From positions 105,772,001-105,836,000 of the forward strand of contig OZ231126.1 in the NCBI GenBank assembly GCA_965153355.1: a stretch of 64,000 nt of DNA. Reading direction: 5' to 3'. The notes under the pieces are model-generated. The model made no database searches, was not told the origin of the DNA, and was given only the letters and a program-made list of their open reading frames with translations. Each line of letters starts with the position of its first letter. The stretch's first letter is position 1. Shown here one piece after another: positions 33,780 to 44,019 of the stretch. This stretch comes from Flaccisagitta enflata (Eukaryota > Chaetognatha > Sagittoidea > Aphragmophora). The position numbers and the translations under genes are program-made.

Positions 33780-34567
33780 TAATTTTGGCTCGCCCTTTCA
33801 ACTTTGATCTTTAATAACTCTGGAACAAATTGTCGGATTAACTTGAAATTTGGAATGTAGTTTTAGCACATGTAGGTTAGTAATCCCTCCAAAAATGAAG
33901 TGAATTGGGTCACAGGAACTGTTTTTAACAAACCTAGAAATATAGCCAATTTTGGCCAATTTTTTTAAGGGGTCGCAGTGACCAAATTTTTTTTGGAAGC
34001 AAAAAAATTATCAGTTACTTTGTTTGTATATGAAATTTTAAGAAAAATGGTTGACAAAAAAAAAATTTTCGGGGAAAAAATGGTTTTTACCAAAAATCAT
34101 CAAAATTTCAAAATCCTATAACTCCTTAAAAATTTAACTATGACTGTTGAAATTTTGCATACACATTAGAGGTTCTCAGGACTACTATCATGCTAAAAAT
34201 CATCATGTTAGGCCAATTATTTAGGAAAATATAGCTATTTTTCATTTTTTGAAATTTTTGCTTTCTTAAGTGTCGTGCCCTTAAAAATTGGCTGAAAATA
34301 TTTTTCAAAAATTTGTAGCCCTGGGCATTACCTATATGTAACATAAAAGACAAATTTTGAAATAAATTTTTTGGCCTACAATAGCAATTTCAAGAAAAAA
34401 TTTTTTTTTGGCAACCAAAAACAAAAATTGCCCGGAACAGCTCCAAACCCTTATGGGGGGTGAGGGTACTAAAGGTGCACACCACAGAAAAATTTCAGAT
34501 CCCATATCCTTGTAATTGGAGAGATATGGCTTCCCTCCTTATCACCAGTTCTTTGATTCCGGTACTG
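33780..34567 (-). repeat. Inverted copy of the long repeat, uninterrupted
   Basis: Inverted partner of 25718-26098 plus 26689-27060. Here the TA site used by the 26101-26686 insertion is intact (CATGATAGTAGTCC read on the minus strand). Confidence 0.75.
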
Positions 34568-34949
34568 TACGTTTATTTGCTCTAAAGTTGGACACATTTA
34601 TAACATCTGCATAATATTAATAAAATCATCATTCCATTCATTCATTCCTCTGATCTTCCAGCTGTTGGTTCATGCATTCATTCATTCATTCATTGATTCC
34701 CTTATATATTCAATGTTTCACTGATTGATGAACTTATCTAAATTGGCTGTTGCAACTGGCACTGAACAAAAATTTGATACAGAGGTGGTTTAAAAGCTTT
34801 TGTATTTTTTTTTTGTTTTGTTTTTTTTCTGTTCTTTTTTTTGTTTTTGTTTTTTTGTTTTTGTTTTCTTTTTGTTTTTAACAATTTAACAACATAACTG
34901 AAAACAACAGAATAAAGGGAATAAAGGGACAAAAAAACATGAATGGGAT

Positions 34950-36060
34950 GGAATGAAAAAGAAGTTAAGCGAGGATCGGACCCATTCACTCAGCACTAAC
35001 TTTATTGGATGCCTACTACAGTGCCTAGAAAAAGGATGCTTCGTGTCATACCAACCAAAGACCTTTCTAGATAACAGCTTCTGTCTTATGAAGCCATCAC
35101 AAGCTTCTTCCCCAATGACTGTTGATGCTGCCTTGTTTACCACCTTTATTCCATATTCAACTGCCTGAGTGTGGCAAGGATATCGGGGCAGCTCGAGAGG
35201 GGTGAGAATGAAACCTCTGATTTCATCATCAGACAACTTTATCATGAGTGGAGGCTCCGAAAATTTGGCAGTTTTCCAGTCAAAGAGCTCCGTGTAGTCA
35301 TTTGCTTTGAAATTGATCTTGGGGATGACGAATTTTCAAATCGAAGTTGATTTGATCGCCATTTCTTCTTCAAAGCTTAAAGAAAGAAGAATGAGTGGAT
35401 CTAGCTTTTCTTTCTTTGACTTTTTGGACTTTTTCCTTCTCTTCTTTTTTTTCCTTGTTTCTTTCCCATTGACCTAAAAGCTGCTTTTCTTTTTACCTTT
35501 TTCTTGCCTTGCAGATCCTTGCCCAAGTATTCCTGTCTTCCCTCTTCTTTCCCTCCTTTTTCCACTTCCTCTTTCTCTCCCTCCTCGACTTCTTCTCCTG
35601 CTGCTTTATCTTCTTCCTCCTCTTCCTCTTCTCCATCAACTACTTTTCTCTCTTCTGCTTCTTCTTCTTCTTCTTCTTCTTCTTCTTCTTCTTCTTCTTC
35701 TTCTTCTTCTTCTTCTTCTTCTTTTTCTTCTTCTCCTTCTTCATCTTCTCCTTCTTCATCTTCCTCTTCTAATTCCAAAAGTAATTCGTCAATCTTATCT
35801 CCCTCAAGCTTTTCCTCTTCATCAACGATGGCTCCCTCCATTTCTTCCTCCTTATCAACTGAATCGCCTCGTTGAATTTCCAAAATCTTTCTGACTGCTC
35901 TGTCACAAATTGAAGGACATTTTCTGGATGGGCATAGAAACCATTCCTCTGCATGGTCCTTTGAATGATGGCCTGCTCCTCCGGTTCAAATTTCAAACAA
36001 TCATGGCAGAAGCTTAGGTTGAAGAAGTTGCTGAGTTGCTTGGGGGTTCATCGCTTGGAC
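34950..36060 (-). pseudogene. Broken member of a repetitive invertebrate protein family, with an acidic insert
   Basis: Read leftwards, the minus strand first encodes CHDCLKFEPEEQAIIQ and GFYAHPENVL (about 36020-35905). After a frame change comes a long acidic region with about 30 consecutive Glu codons (35883-35500), then a basic stretch (KKVKRK). After another break come KFVIPKINFKA (about 35335-35300) and RYPCHTQAVE with GEEACDGFI (about 35185-35090). From memory, HPEN..., KFVIPKINF and FPCHTQAVE occur in this order in a highly repetitive family of uncharacterised proteins in invertebrate genomes, probably transposon-linked; I cannot name it securely. The Glu tract comes from a TTC/TCT microsatellite. 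Stops and frameshifts show decay. The 5' end and exon structure are not resolved. Confidence 0.5.
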
Positions 36061-36138
36061 AAAGAAGAAAAAAAATGCAGGAGCAAACCAGGTCGCCGTT
36101 TTCAGCTGAAAGATCGAGCTATGGTCAGAGAATTTTAA

Positions 36139-36965
36139 TTGGCTGAGAAAGAAGCAGAAGCAAAGAAAAAGGTGGATGCAAAGTGGGGGGAAGATGAGGA
36201 GAAAAGAAAGCTGCCATCAAAAATTAAATTGTTTGATCCAAATAGACCCCTATTTGGTAAGTATTTTTCCATGGAAGAGAACTTTTGTTGCAAATTTGGT
36301 GTTGCACTTGCAATGACACCTCGTCAACAGCCAAGAACCAACTTGATCATGCTGAATAAATGGTTGGTTTAGCTGCTTCAATGGGATTTGCCTGCTTCCG
36401 AAATCCCATACAATCTGTATGATGGCTCTGCCTCAGTCCCCGATGTGGCTAGATACCTAAGAGCTGACGAGTCTGACATCGAGATGGCCATTTCAGATGG
36501 AAGCGAGGAACCAAGATTATATCTCTTCCAGTTAGGCAATGAAGGGAAGTGCAAGATATGTGCACTTGGGGGACATAGGTTTCCAGTCCTCTCTCCCATG
36601 GGGAACTGGCCAATTTCAAAATTGTCAGCTGCATCTTAATCCATTCTTGTTTATGAAACTGCATCGGGTGAAAAGATCAAAGAATCAGGTTTCATTTCAT
36701 CCATGGATCGCTTTAGCGGAGTAAATTTTACTGTAGGGAGCTGTGGAGGGTACCAAAATCAGGCAAATTGCTTGGTAAAAATTCAAGCAAAAAACTTAGT
36801 TTCGGCCATTTCCCTCTGTTGGGAATTGTTCAAGAACAGGTTCACCGGCCTTGTTTTGGTGCCGGAAGATGGATCAATGACAGCCGGGGTGGAATACTTC
36901 CTGAGAGCTTCCTGGAAATGGTGTCAATTTCTGAGTATTAGAATTTTCTCATTTTTAGTCGCGTG
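36139..36965 (+). pseudogene. Tpt1/KptA-like RNA 2'-phosphotransferase, decayed and catalytically empty
   Basis: One plus-strand frame runs through this stretch with two in-frame stops (TAG at 36370, TAA at 36637) and no shift. The part after the first stop resembles the winged-helix half of Tpt1/KptA (DGSASVPDVARYL, then CALGGHRFPV at the place of the family's IRANQGHS). The part after the second resembles the ADP-ribosyltransferase-like half (IKESGFISSMDRF, then TGLVLVPEDG). The family removes the 2'-phosphate left by tRNA ligation using NAD. By my alignment, the Arg-His pair of the LLRH motif, the Arg of IRA and the later Arg are all replaced, so the protein could not work as the enzyme. 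Upstream (36139-36330) is a Lys/Glu-rich leader. It lies divergent from the pseudogene at 34950-36060. The family call rests on remembered motifs. Confidence 0.45.
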
Positions 36966-37182
36966 CACGCGACTCTATACCTCGCTTTGTCCATCCGTCA
37001 ATCGGTCGGTTGGTCGGTTGGTAAGTCGGTCGGTCCCCATTTTACTTTTTTTATCAATTTCATTTATTTAAATCATTTTAAGTCATTTTAGGGTATACCA
37101 AGTCTTTCAAAGTCATTCTAAGTCATTCTAAGTCAATCTGTAAGTCTCGCACGCGACTTATAGGTGTTGGCCTTGTTTAAAC
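36955..37182 (-). mobile_element. Hairpin-ended Helitron-like element, AAGTCATT family, complete
   Basis: On the plus strand it begins TTTTTAGTCGCGTGCACGCG with the 18-bp palindrome, then CTCGCTTTGTCC and a GGTCGGTTGGTC tract. Next come CATTTTACTTTTTT and an AAGTCATTCT repeat, then AAGTCTCGCACGCGACTTAT and GGTGTTGGCCTTGTTTAA. Functionally it reads on the minus strand. Non-coding. Confidence 0.7.
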
Positions 37183-37253
37183 AGGGATTGAGTGAGCGGG
37201 TCTGATCCTCACCCCCCCAATGTAATCTTATTCATTTTCTAGGGTAAAAGAAA

Positions 37254-37456
37254 ACAAGGCCGGATACACGGCTACCCTAGTCACGTGCGGGTGGGCAGTA
37301 GCAGTGCTGGAGAAGGTCACCAGGGCATCTGGGCAGGAGCTGTATGCTCAAAAAGCTCAAAAACGCCAAAAAAGTAAAAAGGGGACCGACCGACCAACCG
37401 ACCGACCGACGGACCGACATAGCGGATTGTAGAGTCGCGTAGCACGCGACTAAAAA
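37254..37456 (+). mobile_element. Hairpin-ended Helitron-like element, GGCCGGATAC family, complete
   Basis: Starts AAACAAGGCCGGATACACGG, then GTGCGGGTGGGCAG and the conserved body (AAAGCTCAAAAACGCC). Next come GGGACCGACCGACC and GTAGAGTCGCG-TAGCA-CGCGACT followed by AAAAA. It is close to the copy at 10215-10434. Confidence 0.7.
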
Positions 37457-37460
37457 CATT

Positions 37461-38153
37461 AAAAGAAAAACAGGTCGCCCACGGGCAATATGTGGTCAGC
37501 GATACCCGTTGCCCTGCTGTGCATGATTGTAAATTTGAGTGAGGGAAGGCAGGGCAGCGGCCCCGAAGGGGGCGAAGTCCTGTAGAACACAGGGGGACTT
37601 TTGTTCGTCTGTTCGTTCGTCCGTCCGTTTGGGCTGAATTCAGGTCTAAGAGGGCTGATGTAAGGCCAGAAGGCCAGTTGGGGGCTTGAATGGGCTGACT
37701 TGAGGCTTGGAAGAGCTGGATTAAGGCTTGGAAGGCCATAGAGAACTGACTTGAGGATCAGATAGCTGATTTGAGGCTTGAGAGGCCTAATTTGAGGCAA
37801 GAGGTTGGATTTGAGGCCTAAGAGGTCAGATTTGAGGCTTGACAGGCCAGATTTGAGGCCTGAGAGGCCAGATAAAAGGCCTGAGAGGCCATATTTGAGG
37901 CCTTAGAGGCCAAATTTGAGGCCTAAGAGGCTAGATTTGAGGCCTGAGAGGCCAGATTGTAGGCCTGAGAGGTCTAGTTTGAGGCCTGAGAGGCCAGATT
38001 TGAGGCCTGAGAGGCCAGATTTGAGGCCTGAGAGGCCAGGTTTGAGGCCTGAGGGGTCTGAGGGAGGGGGGGACGCACGCATGTACGAACGAACGAACGA
38101 ACGAAAGTCCCCCTGTGTTCTACAGGACTTCGTCCCCTTCGGGGCCGCTGCCC
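37461..38153 (-). mobile_element. Array-bearing element, type B, complete
   Basis: Outer tail CAGGTCGCCCACGGGCAATA, then GGTCAGCGATACCCGTTGCC, then the hairpin GGCCCCGAAGGGGGC with CCTGTAGAACACAGGGGGAC. The array of TTTGAGGCCTGAGAGGCCAG units (about 37640-38065) follows. An ACGAACGAACGA tract, the inverted GTCCCCCTGTGTTCTACAGG and the hairpin TCCCCTTCGGGGCCGCTGCCC close it. Both hairpin boxes are present, so this is the best whole copy of type B. Confidence 0.7.
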
Positions 38154-38279
38154 AAAAAACAAAAAAAAAAGTGTTAAACCACCATTGTACATGTATTGGA
38201 CAATATCAAGTTGCAAGTCTTGTTTTAAATAGTGAACAGCAGCTGCTTATATATTTATTGTTATCTAATCAATATTCAA

Positions 38280-38400
38280 TAATGAACGAATGAATGAATG
38301 AATAAATGAATGCATGAATGCATGCATGCATGAATGAATGAATGCATGAACGAATCGATCATTCTATGAACAGTATGCAGGTTTGATGAATGAATGAACC
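38280..38400 (+). repeat. GAATGAAT/GCATGAAT microsatellite
   Basis: Short tetranucleotide run with CATGCATGCATG inside. Confidence 0.8.
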
Positions 38401-38424
38401 GACTTATAAGCAAAAGACATTGAA

Positions 38425-38776
38425 AAAAGTCAAGTTTTTGGTCATTTTTGGCTATTTTACCTATACCCCCAAAAGAGCCCCCTAGGGGCCCCCAAGCTTT
38501 GTTTGTTTACCCCACCACTAGATGAGGGTATCTTTACATAGAATACAAATCTCCAACATCTTGAAAGAGAATAAGCAAAAAAAACTCATTATCCAGGTGA
38601 TTTTTCAGATTTTTTTCCCTTTGGGGGCCATTCAGGGGCCCCTGGAGGGACCCCTGGGGGCCACTGTCATCTATTTCTTATCATAACATATACAACTACT
38701 AAATATTCTTCAAACAAGACCAATCCCAAGGTTTCATATCAATCCAAAAAGAAAATATAAAAAAAACAAGGTGAAT
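38425..38776 (-). repeat. Inverted copy of part of the long repeat at 25.0-25.6 kb
   Basis: Matches 25200-25560 read inverted (for example GATGAGGGTATCTTTACATA). It stops at AAGGTGA, where the array element 38777-39219 begins, and resumes at 39220. Confidence 0.75.
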
Positions 38777-39219
38777 AGTCGCAAAAGCGTTAGATGGTCA
38801 GCGGTACCCGTTGCCCCTATGTGAGTGTAAGTGGGTGTGAGGTGGTTAAAGGGGCAGCGGCCCCGAAGGAGGATTAGATTAGGGCCTTGAGGCTGGGATT
38901 TGAGCTTCGAGGCTGGGATTTCAGCTTCAAGGCTGATATTCGAGCTCCGAGGCTGGGATTTGAGCTTTGAGGGTGGGATTTGAGCTTCGAAGATGGGATT
39001 TGAGCTTCAAAGCTGGGATTTGAGCTTTGAGGCTAGGATTTGAGCTTCAAGGCTGGGATTTGTGCCTTGACACTGGAAAATGAGCCCTGCGACTAGAATT
39101 TGGGCTTTGGAGCCGAAGGGGGGGGACGGAGGAGAAGAAGAAGAAGGAGAAGGAGGAGGAGAAAATCTCCCATATGTGTGAGAGCATAGGTCATCGGCCC
39201 CTTCGGGGCCGCTGCCCAA
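38777..39219 (-). mobile_element. Array-bearing element, type A, with a clean insertion site
   Basis: Read plus, it begins ATAGTCGCAAAAGCG, then GGTCAGCGGTACCCGTTGCC and GGGGCAGCGGCCCCGAAGG. The array of GGATTTGAGCTTCGAGGCTG units follows. It then shows CATATGTGTGAGAGCATAGG and the hairpin TCGGCCCCTTCGGGGCCGC with TGCCC at the end. The flanking repeat continues without loss on both sides, as judged from 25175-25200, which sets the element's limits. No direct target duplication beyond possible A residues. Confidence 0.75.
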
Positions 39220-39425
39220 AAAGCATGAATTTGGCCTTTTTCTGGTGGTGGCTCAAACCCCCTAGAAGGGGGGGTCACTATATGGGCTCCTGGGAAGGGA
39301 GATTTGGGAAAAAGGGCACAAACTTTTTTTGTCTCAAACTAGACGTAAAAAGTGAACTTTTCACCGATGCCATTCTTTCTAGGACGAAAAAAAAGTTTTA
39401 TTGTCCCATTGCCAATGGCTAGCAG
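39220..39425 (-). repeat. Continuation of the inverted long repeat
   Basis: GCATGAATTTGGCCTTTTTC, GGGGTCACTATATGGGCTCC and GGGCACAAACTTTTTTTGTC match 25190-25020 read inverted. Confidence 0.75.
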
Positions 39426-39719
39426 ACCCATGGACAATCTGGCAGACCCACTTCTACTAACTTTGGGATCATGGCTAGCAGACCCATGTACTGATGGGAG
39501 GTCAAGATTTTGCTAAATTGGTCTATACTGCAAATGCACGTCCATGGCTATTGGCAGTGTCAGTAATTCATCCGTTGGTGATCATTGGGTGTCAATAACA
39601 CCTCCCAAGGCCAGATAAAGCTATACCTGTATGTTCATATTGGACGGTTAAAAGCCCTTTTTTTAAAAAAAAAAAACTTTTTTGAAACACAAATGTTCCA
39701 TTCGAAGGTAAGCCATCAT

Positions 39720-40040
39720 AAGTTCAGAGTCGCGTGTCCGCGACAAAAAACAAGGCTGGATACACGGCTACCCCAGTTGCGCGTGAGTGGGCAGAGGCTT
39801 TATTTGAGGTCACTTCATCATTTAGGCAGGAGCAGTGAGGCCAAAGACCGCAAAAAAACAAAAAAACTAAAGTGTGACAGATGGACCGACAGACTGACAG
39901 ACGGACTGACAAAGTGGGGTGTACATTAGCGTAGCATAAATTAAAAAAAAAAAAAACAAGGCCGGATATACGGCTACCGAAATCGCATGCGGTTCGGCGA
40001 CCTGCCCACCCGCATGCGACTTCGGTAGCCCCTTGCTCCC
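39720..40040 (+). mobile_element. Hairpin-ended elements in tandem, decayed
   Basis: The 3' end of one unit (AGTCGCGTGTCCGCGAC-AAAAA) at 39727 leads straight into a second unit starting ACAAGGCTGGATACACGGC, which ends in a decayed hairpin near 39935. A third start (AACAAGGCCGGATATACGGC) follows at 39956 and runs into an inverted GCATGCGACTTCGGTAGCC. This head-to-tail order repeats what is seen at 45064-45440. Confidence 0.55.
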
Positions 40041-40496
40041 TGCCCATCCGTCTAAGAAAATATTGTAATTCCGTGTCACTTATCAAACTGAGCTCAAGTT
40101 GAAGTCTGAAACTGATCAACTTTGGAATACCGTTTCTCCCAAACTAGTTAAGCTACAAATCTCAACGGGCTCATTTTAAAGAACTGTGTCTGCTGTTTGA
40201 AATGAGCCTAAGCTGAGGTCAATTTGTCAATTTGTAAAGAAGATATGAGCTGATGAAAAGGGGAGAAAATGGATAATAACCACTTTTCTCTCTCTCCCTC
40301 ATCTTTCTCTGTATCAATTAAATACCCCCTTAAATTCCGGATTGAGCATGGTATTCGAGTCATGTATGACCATGTATACCAATAAAGGCAGCTATCGCTC
40401 ACTGGAAAAAAAAGTTAACTGGGGATTTTTGGGCAATTCTTAAGGTTTAAGGTTTTGGGTTCTCTTAGCCTAAAGAGTTGTAGATATAAGATTCAC

Positions 40497-40696
40497 CTGA
40501 TAAGGTAACATTCAGTTCACTGCAAATAGGCACATCGCAATAGGCCCATAATTGGTAATCTTTATGGTGCCAGTATTTAATTGTTCCAGTTATATTATTT
40601 GTCCACTGTTTCCCGGTTCCGAGCGTATAGCACCATGGCTTGTCTCTGCCATTAGGGTTTCGACAAAAGTTCCGGTGCAATCCATGATCGGGATAT
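40497..40696 (-). CDS. Kringle domain, second-half exon
   Basis: On the minus strand an acceptor (TTCCTTTCCAG) precedes 200 bp of open frame, and CAG-GTGAAT is the donor. The frame reads YPDHGLHRNFCRNPNG, then PWCYT and YCDVPIC: the last four cysteines of a kringle with the usual CRNP and WCYT signatures. Entry is in phase 2 and exit in phase 1, as in the second exon of vertebrate kringles. Between the fourth and fifth cysteines lie 30 residues rather than about a dozen, so one loop carries an insert with an NIT glycosylation motif. Kringles are secreted binding modules. The first half with matching phase is at 52565-52670; the next module may be 9174-9389. The parent protein is unknown. Confidence 0.85.
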
Positions 40697-40739
40697 CTGG
40701 AAAGGAATGCGAGACGTAATAAAATCTATGTCATGTTCG

Positions 40740-41960
40740 CCTTTCTTTTCTTTTAGGGCAAAAAGAATTGGATTCTAGTTATGCCTGATAATGGTAATGA
40801 CCAAAATGTCCCTTCATCAATGTCCCAGCACATAATGCAGCTGATTTTTGATTTACCCTTTTAACAGGATGAGCAAAAATCAAAATCCGGCCCTAGGATG
40901 ACTTAAAAACTGGTGGATTTCATTTTTTGCACCTACATGCTATGCAAAACAGTAATAAAACCAGCATTTTTGTTAAAATCATCCCCAAGGTAGTAGAAAT
41001 GACATTTGGGCGCGGAGGTTAAAGATTTTAATTCCTCAGATAGAGAATTTGCAATTTGCTAAATTTTCGGATTTTGCTATTGGCATAGTATACGCCAAAT
41101 TCGAGATTGTTATCATCTCAAATCAACTGAATGTTTGCTTGATAATGTCAGTTTTGTATCTCCATTGATAATCATGCCAATGTACTAAAAAATAGTAGTG
41201 TTCCCACCTGTGAATTCAATCAAATTATTGACTAATTAACATTTACCAGTCAATCACAAATCTATCAATCATTGGTGTGAGCTTCTCTTAGCTAAGTTAT
41301 GGCCCCTATTATTCAGGGAAGCGATTTGTGAAGCTTCCAAAGGCACTTTGAAGTGAGGACATACCAGGCCTCAAGATAGATGCACCAAATTTAGGCGAAA
41401 AACACACACAAAAATAAACAAATATGAAAAGCATACTTTTGTGCTCAAATTTGAACTTTCCAAACCTTTGTCCTACAACAGTAAAAATGTCATCATGATC
41501 GGCTGACAAGAAGTATCTTTTTTTTTTTTGCTTTTAATTCTTAATTTTATAATCTGCTGCAAATGATTCAAGAAACTTTCAAAAGGAACAATTTAATTCA
41601 AAGTGGAACAACTTTTAAGCCCATTGAGATAGAGACACGTGGTTAGTACAGATCCCTTGGAAATTTGAAGGGCTTCAATTCAATCACCAATTTTTTTCAA
41701 AATTAGTTTGATTTTTTAGGGTCTATGCATCAAAATGTGCGGGAACATTTCTATTTTTTAGAAAGTAATTTTGAAGTCTTTAGCCCATTTGTTACGGGAA
41801 GAAGAGTGGGTGGAAGTTACTCCTTGACTCTGTAACACTCCAAATTATACATCCTTTATATAAAGAATTTAGAGAGATATGGATGCAATTTGGTATCCTA
41901 AGAAGTCCATTTTCCAATCATATTTCGTGGAAAATATTCACTAGCTTTACAGTATTCATA
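40740..41960. other. AT-rich stretch, no gene seen
   Basis: If the kringle gene is as proposed, this is part of its long intron. No repeat family recognised. Confidence 0.4.
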
Positions 41961-41986
41961 TAATGAATGACAGATTTCTCTTTTTA

Positions 41987-42610
41987 TTCAGTACCCTGCA
42001 ATCAAAAGCCACTGTTACCAGCAAAAACTTTATAGTGCCTACAATATTCACTTTTGAAAATTCAGATCGGTTTTGTCTGAAAGCATATTACTTACTACTT
42101 AGTCATGCAAAATTTCATAGCAGTGGCTCTAGCGGTTTAGCTTCTAAAAAAGACATACTAATATACAGAAAATCATTGGACAACTCTAATTTTTTACTCT
42201 GATTTTTCCTGTTTGAGCAGGTTTTGTGTCATTTTAAACCTAAATCTCCACAGAAACAGCAAAAAAAAAAAAAAAATAAATAAATAAAAAAAATAAATTA
42301 AGCAACAGAAGGGTCAACAACCTCTCAATTATAATCAATCAGATAGTTTTTATGAATCAGTGTGAAGATTACAAGGATATATTCTTGTAAACTTGCTTAA
42401 AAATACATTTTTTGAGCAAAAATTTTCAAAATCTTATCAAATTTTGAGATTAGGTGGAAGCTAAACCGCTAAAGCCAGTGCTTTGTAATTTTGCATAAAG
42501 AAATGGTAAGTAATGTGCTTTCAGACAAAACCAGTCCGAATCACGCAAAATGAATACTTTAGGCATGATGAAGGTTTTACTGGTATCAGTTGCTTTTGAT
42601 TACAGAGTAG
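41987..42610 (+). mobile_element. Foldback element
   Basis: Left arm about 41987-42145 and right arm about 42455-42610 are inverted copies (left TCGGTTTTGTCTGAAAGCAT, right read inverted GGTTTTGTCTGAAAGCAC). The spacer of about 310 bp is AT-rich. Terminal text is CTGCAATCAAAAGC on the left and GCTTTTGATTACAGAG on the right. The plus-strand open frame across the left arm is an artefact. Confidence 0.65.
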
Positions 42611-43137
42611 TCATCGCGTTCATCGCGTTCATACGATTAATTCAGTAGCTAGATTTCATGACTCAACGTTAAGTTTCCATGAGTTAAAGATCTCGTCGTC
42701 AGGTCAATGATTATAATAATCATAATCATTGATTATAAATGTATCTGCTCATGCTTTTTCCAAGTCTTAGTAGTTAGATGCCCATCGTGGATCTCTTCGC
42801 CATTTCATTTAAAAGTGTTGTTTTGTTATAAGCTCATTCTTAATCCATTCTATCCCCTTTAGATTCACTGTTGTACCAAGGTCAAGGACCGTGTTGTATC
42901 TGAATAGTTTAAAGACTTTAGCTTTAACTGCCTAGTTTATGTATATATAAAATAATGATTTTAAAGTTTGTTTATATGATTAAAATACATATATCTAAAC
43001 TATATACGATCAACCAAAATAATTTTATCTGAGCATCTTTGCCTGTACATAACCAAAAATGATTATTGCTCACTGGAGTAGCTCGATATTTTTAATCTTT
43101 GATTGATACCATTTGATATTTCTGATTGGACTTGCAG

Positions 43138-43231
43138 AAAGATGACAGTCAGCACTGACGACCTGATGCATAAGGTCGCAGAATTGTCACAGAAACTCAC
43201 GGATTTGAAGCCCGGATTCGCCGCTTTCTAA
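43138..43231 (+). CDS. Possible last coding exon of an unseen plus-strand gene
   Basis: A good acceptor (TTTCTGATTGGACTTGCAG) is followed by a short open segment ending in TAA at 43229-43231. It contains MTVSTDDLMHKVAELSQKL and closes with PGFAAF. The heptad spacing of hydrophobic residues suggests a short amphipathic helix. Base composition is clearly higher in G and C than the surroundings. An AATAAA lies at about 43550, fitting a 3' UTR of about 320 bp. The ATG at 43142 could also start a 29-residue peptide, but entry in phase 2 from an upstream exon seems likelier. I do not recognise the protein and found no partner exon. Confidence 0.4.
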
Positions 43232-44019
43232 TCACTTTATCCAAGAAATTATGTGATATCTAGATCAAGATGTGATCTAGGTATTACGGATAAATCAATC
43301 AAACTACTTTTGGAAAGAATCCGTTTTAACATTGTAATCTTATTATACTACAAACCCTTTTACAATTATGCGCCTTACAACCGCCTAGTTAAGCGTTTAA
43401 CTTCTAAGAAAAATGAGACACACAGCGATAGTCACCGACAACAGTTCCATAAGTCGACCTGCTAACTACTCAAAAACTACTACTATCTAGGAAATAAGTT
43501 TGGCAACACTCTTAAAGAAAGATATCTCTACTTCTTATTTAGATAAGTGAATAAAATTTATGAGCATTTTAATCTATGCCAAAAAATAGATTGTCTTTCT
43601 CTTTTGTTCTAGTTACAGGGAATACCGCGCCAAATGAAACAAAAGAAAACGACACAATTTTGCTTCCAGAGATGGTAGATAAATTTTGAAAGAAGATCCA
43701 GAAAGCTCTTAGAAAACGATTTTTTTCTGTTCAGTTCCGAGTCTATGAGGAATAACTACTAAATGCCCACCTCATTTTGAAAAAAACTACAGTTTTTTCA
43801 GTGTTTTAAAGGAAAATCGTGAATTTTTATGGTTTTTGAACATAAATATCATTAAAGCCTTCAAAAAGTGAGCAAAATTGCCGGAATTTACCAGAAATAG
43901 TGCAAATTTGATGTAAATTATAGATATGCTTACGTTATTTTAGGAATCAAGCATTCCGACTACTGTAGACAAATCAGAGGATCCATCTCCTTTTAGCAAC
44001 ATATTGAAAATGGTGAAAA

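Noticed and set aside
35504-35875. Poly-Ser or poly-Phe proteins on the plus strand
   Set aside because: Antisense of the acidic region and the TTC microsatellite; the minus strand connects to recognisable motifs.
37916-38293. Arg/Pro/Leu periodic protein
   Set aside because: Artefact of 20-21 bp repeat units in an array element.
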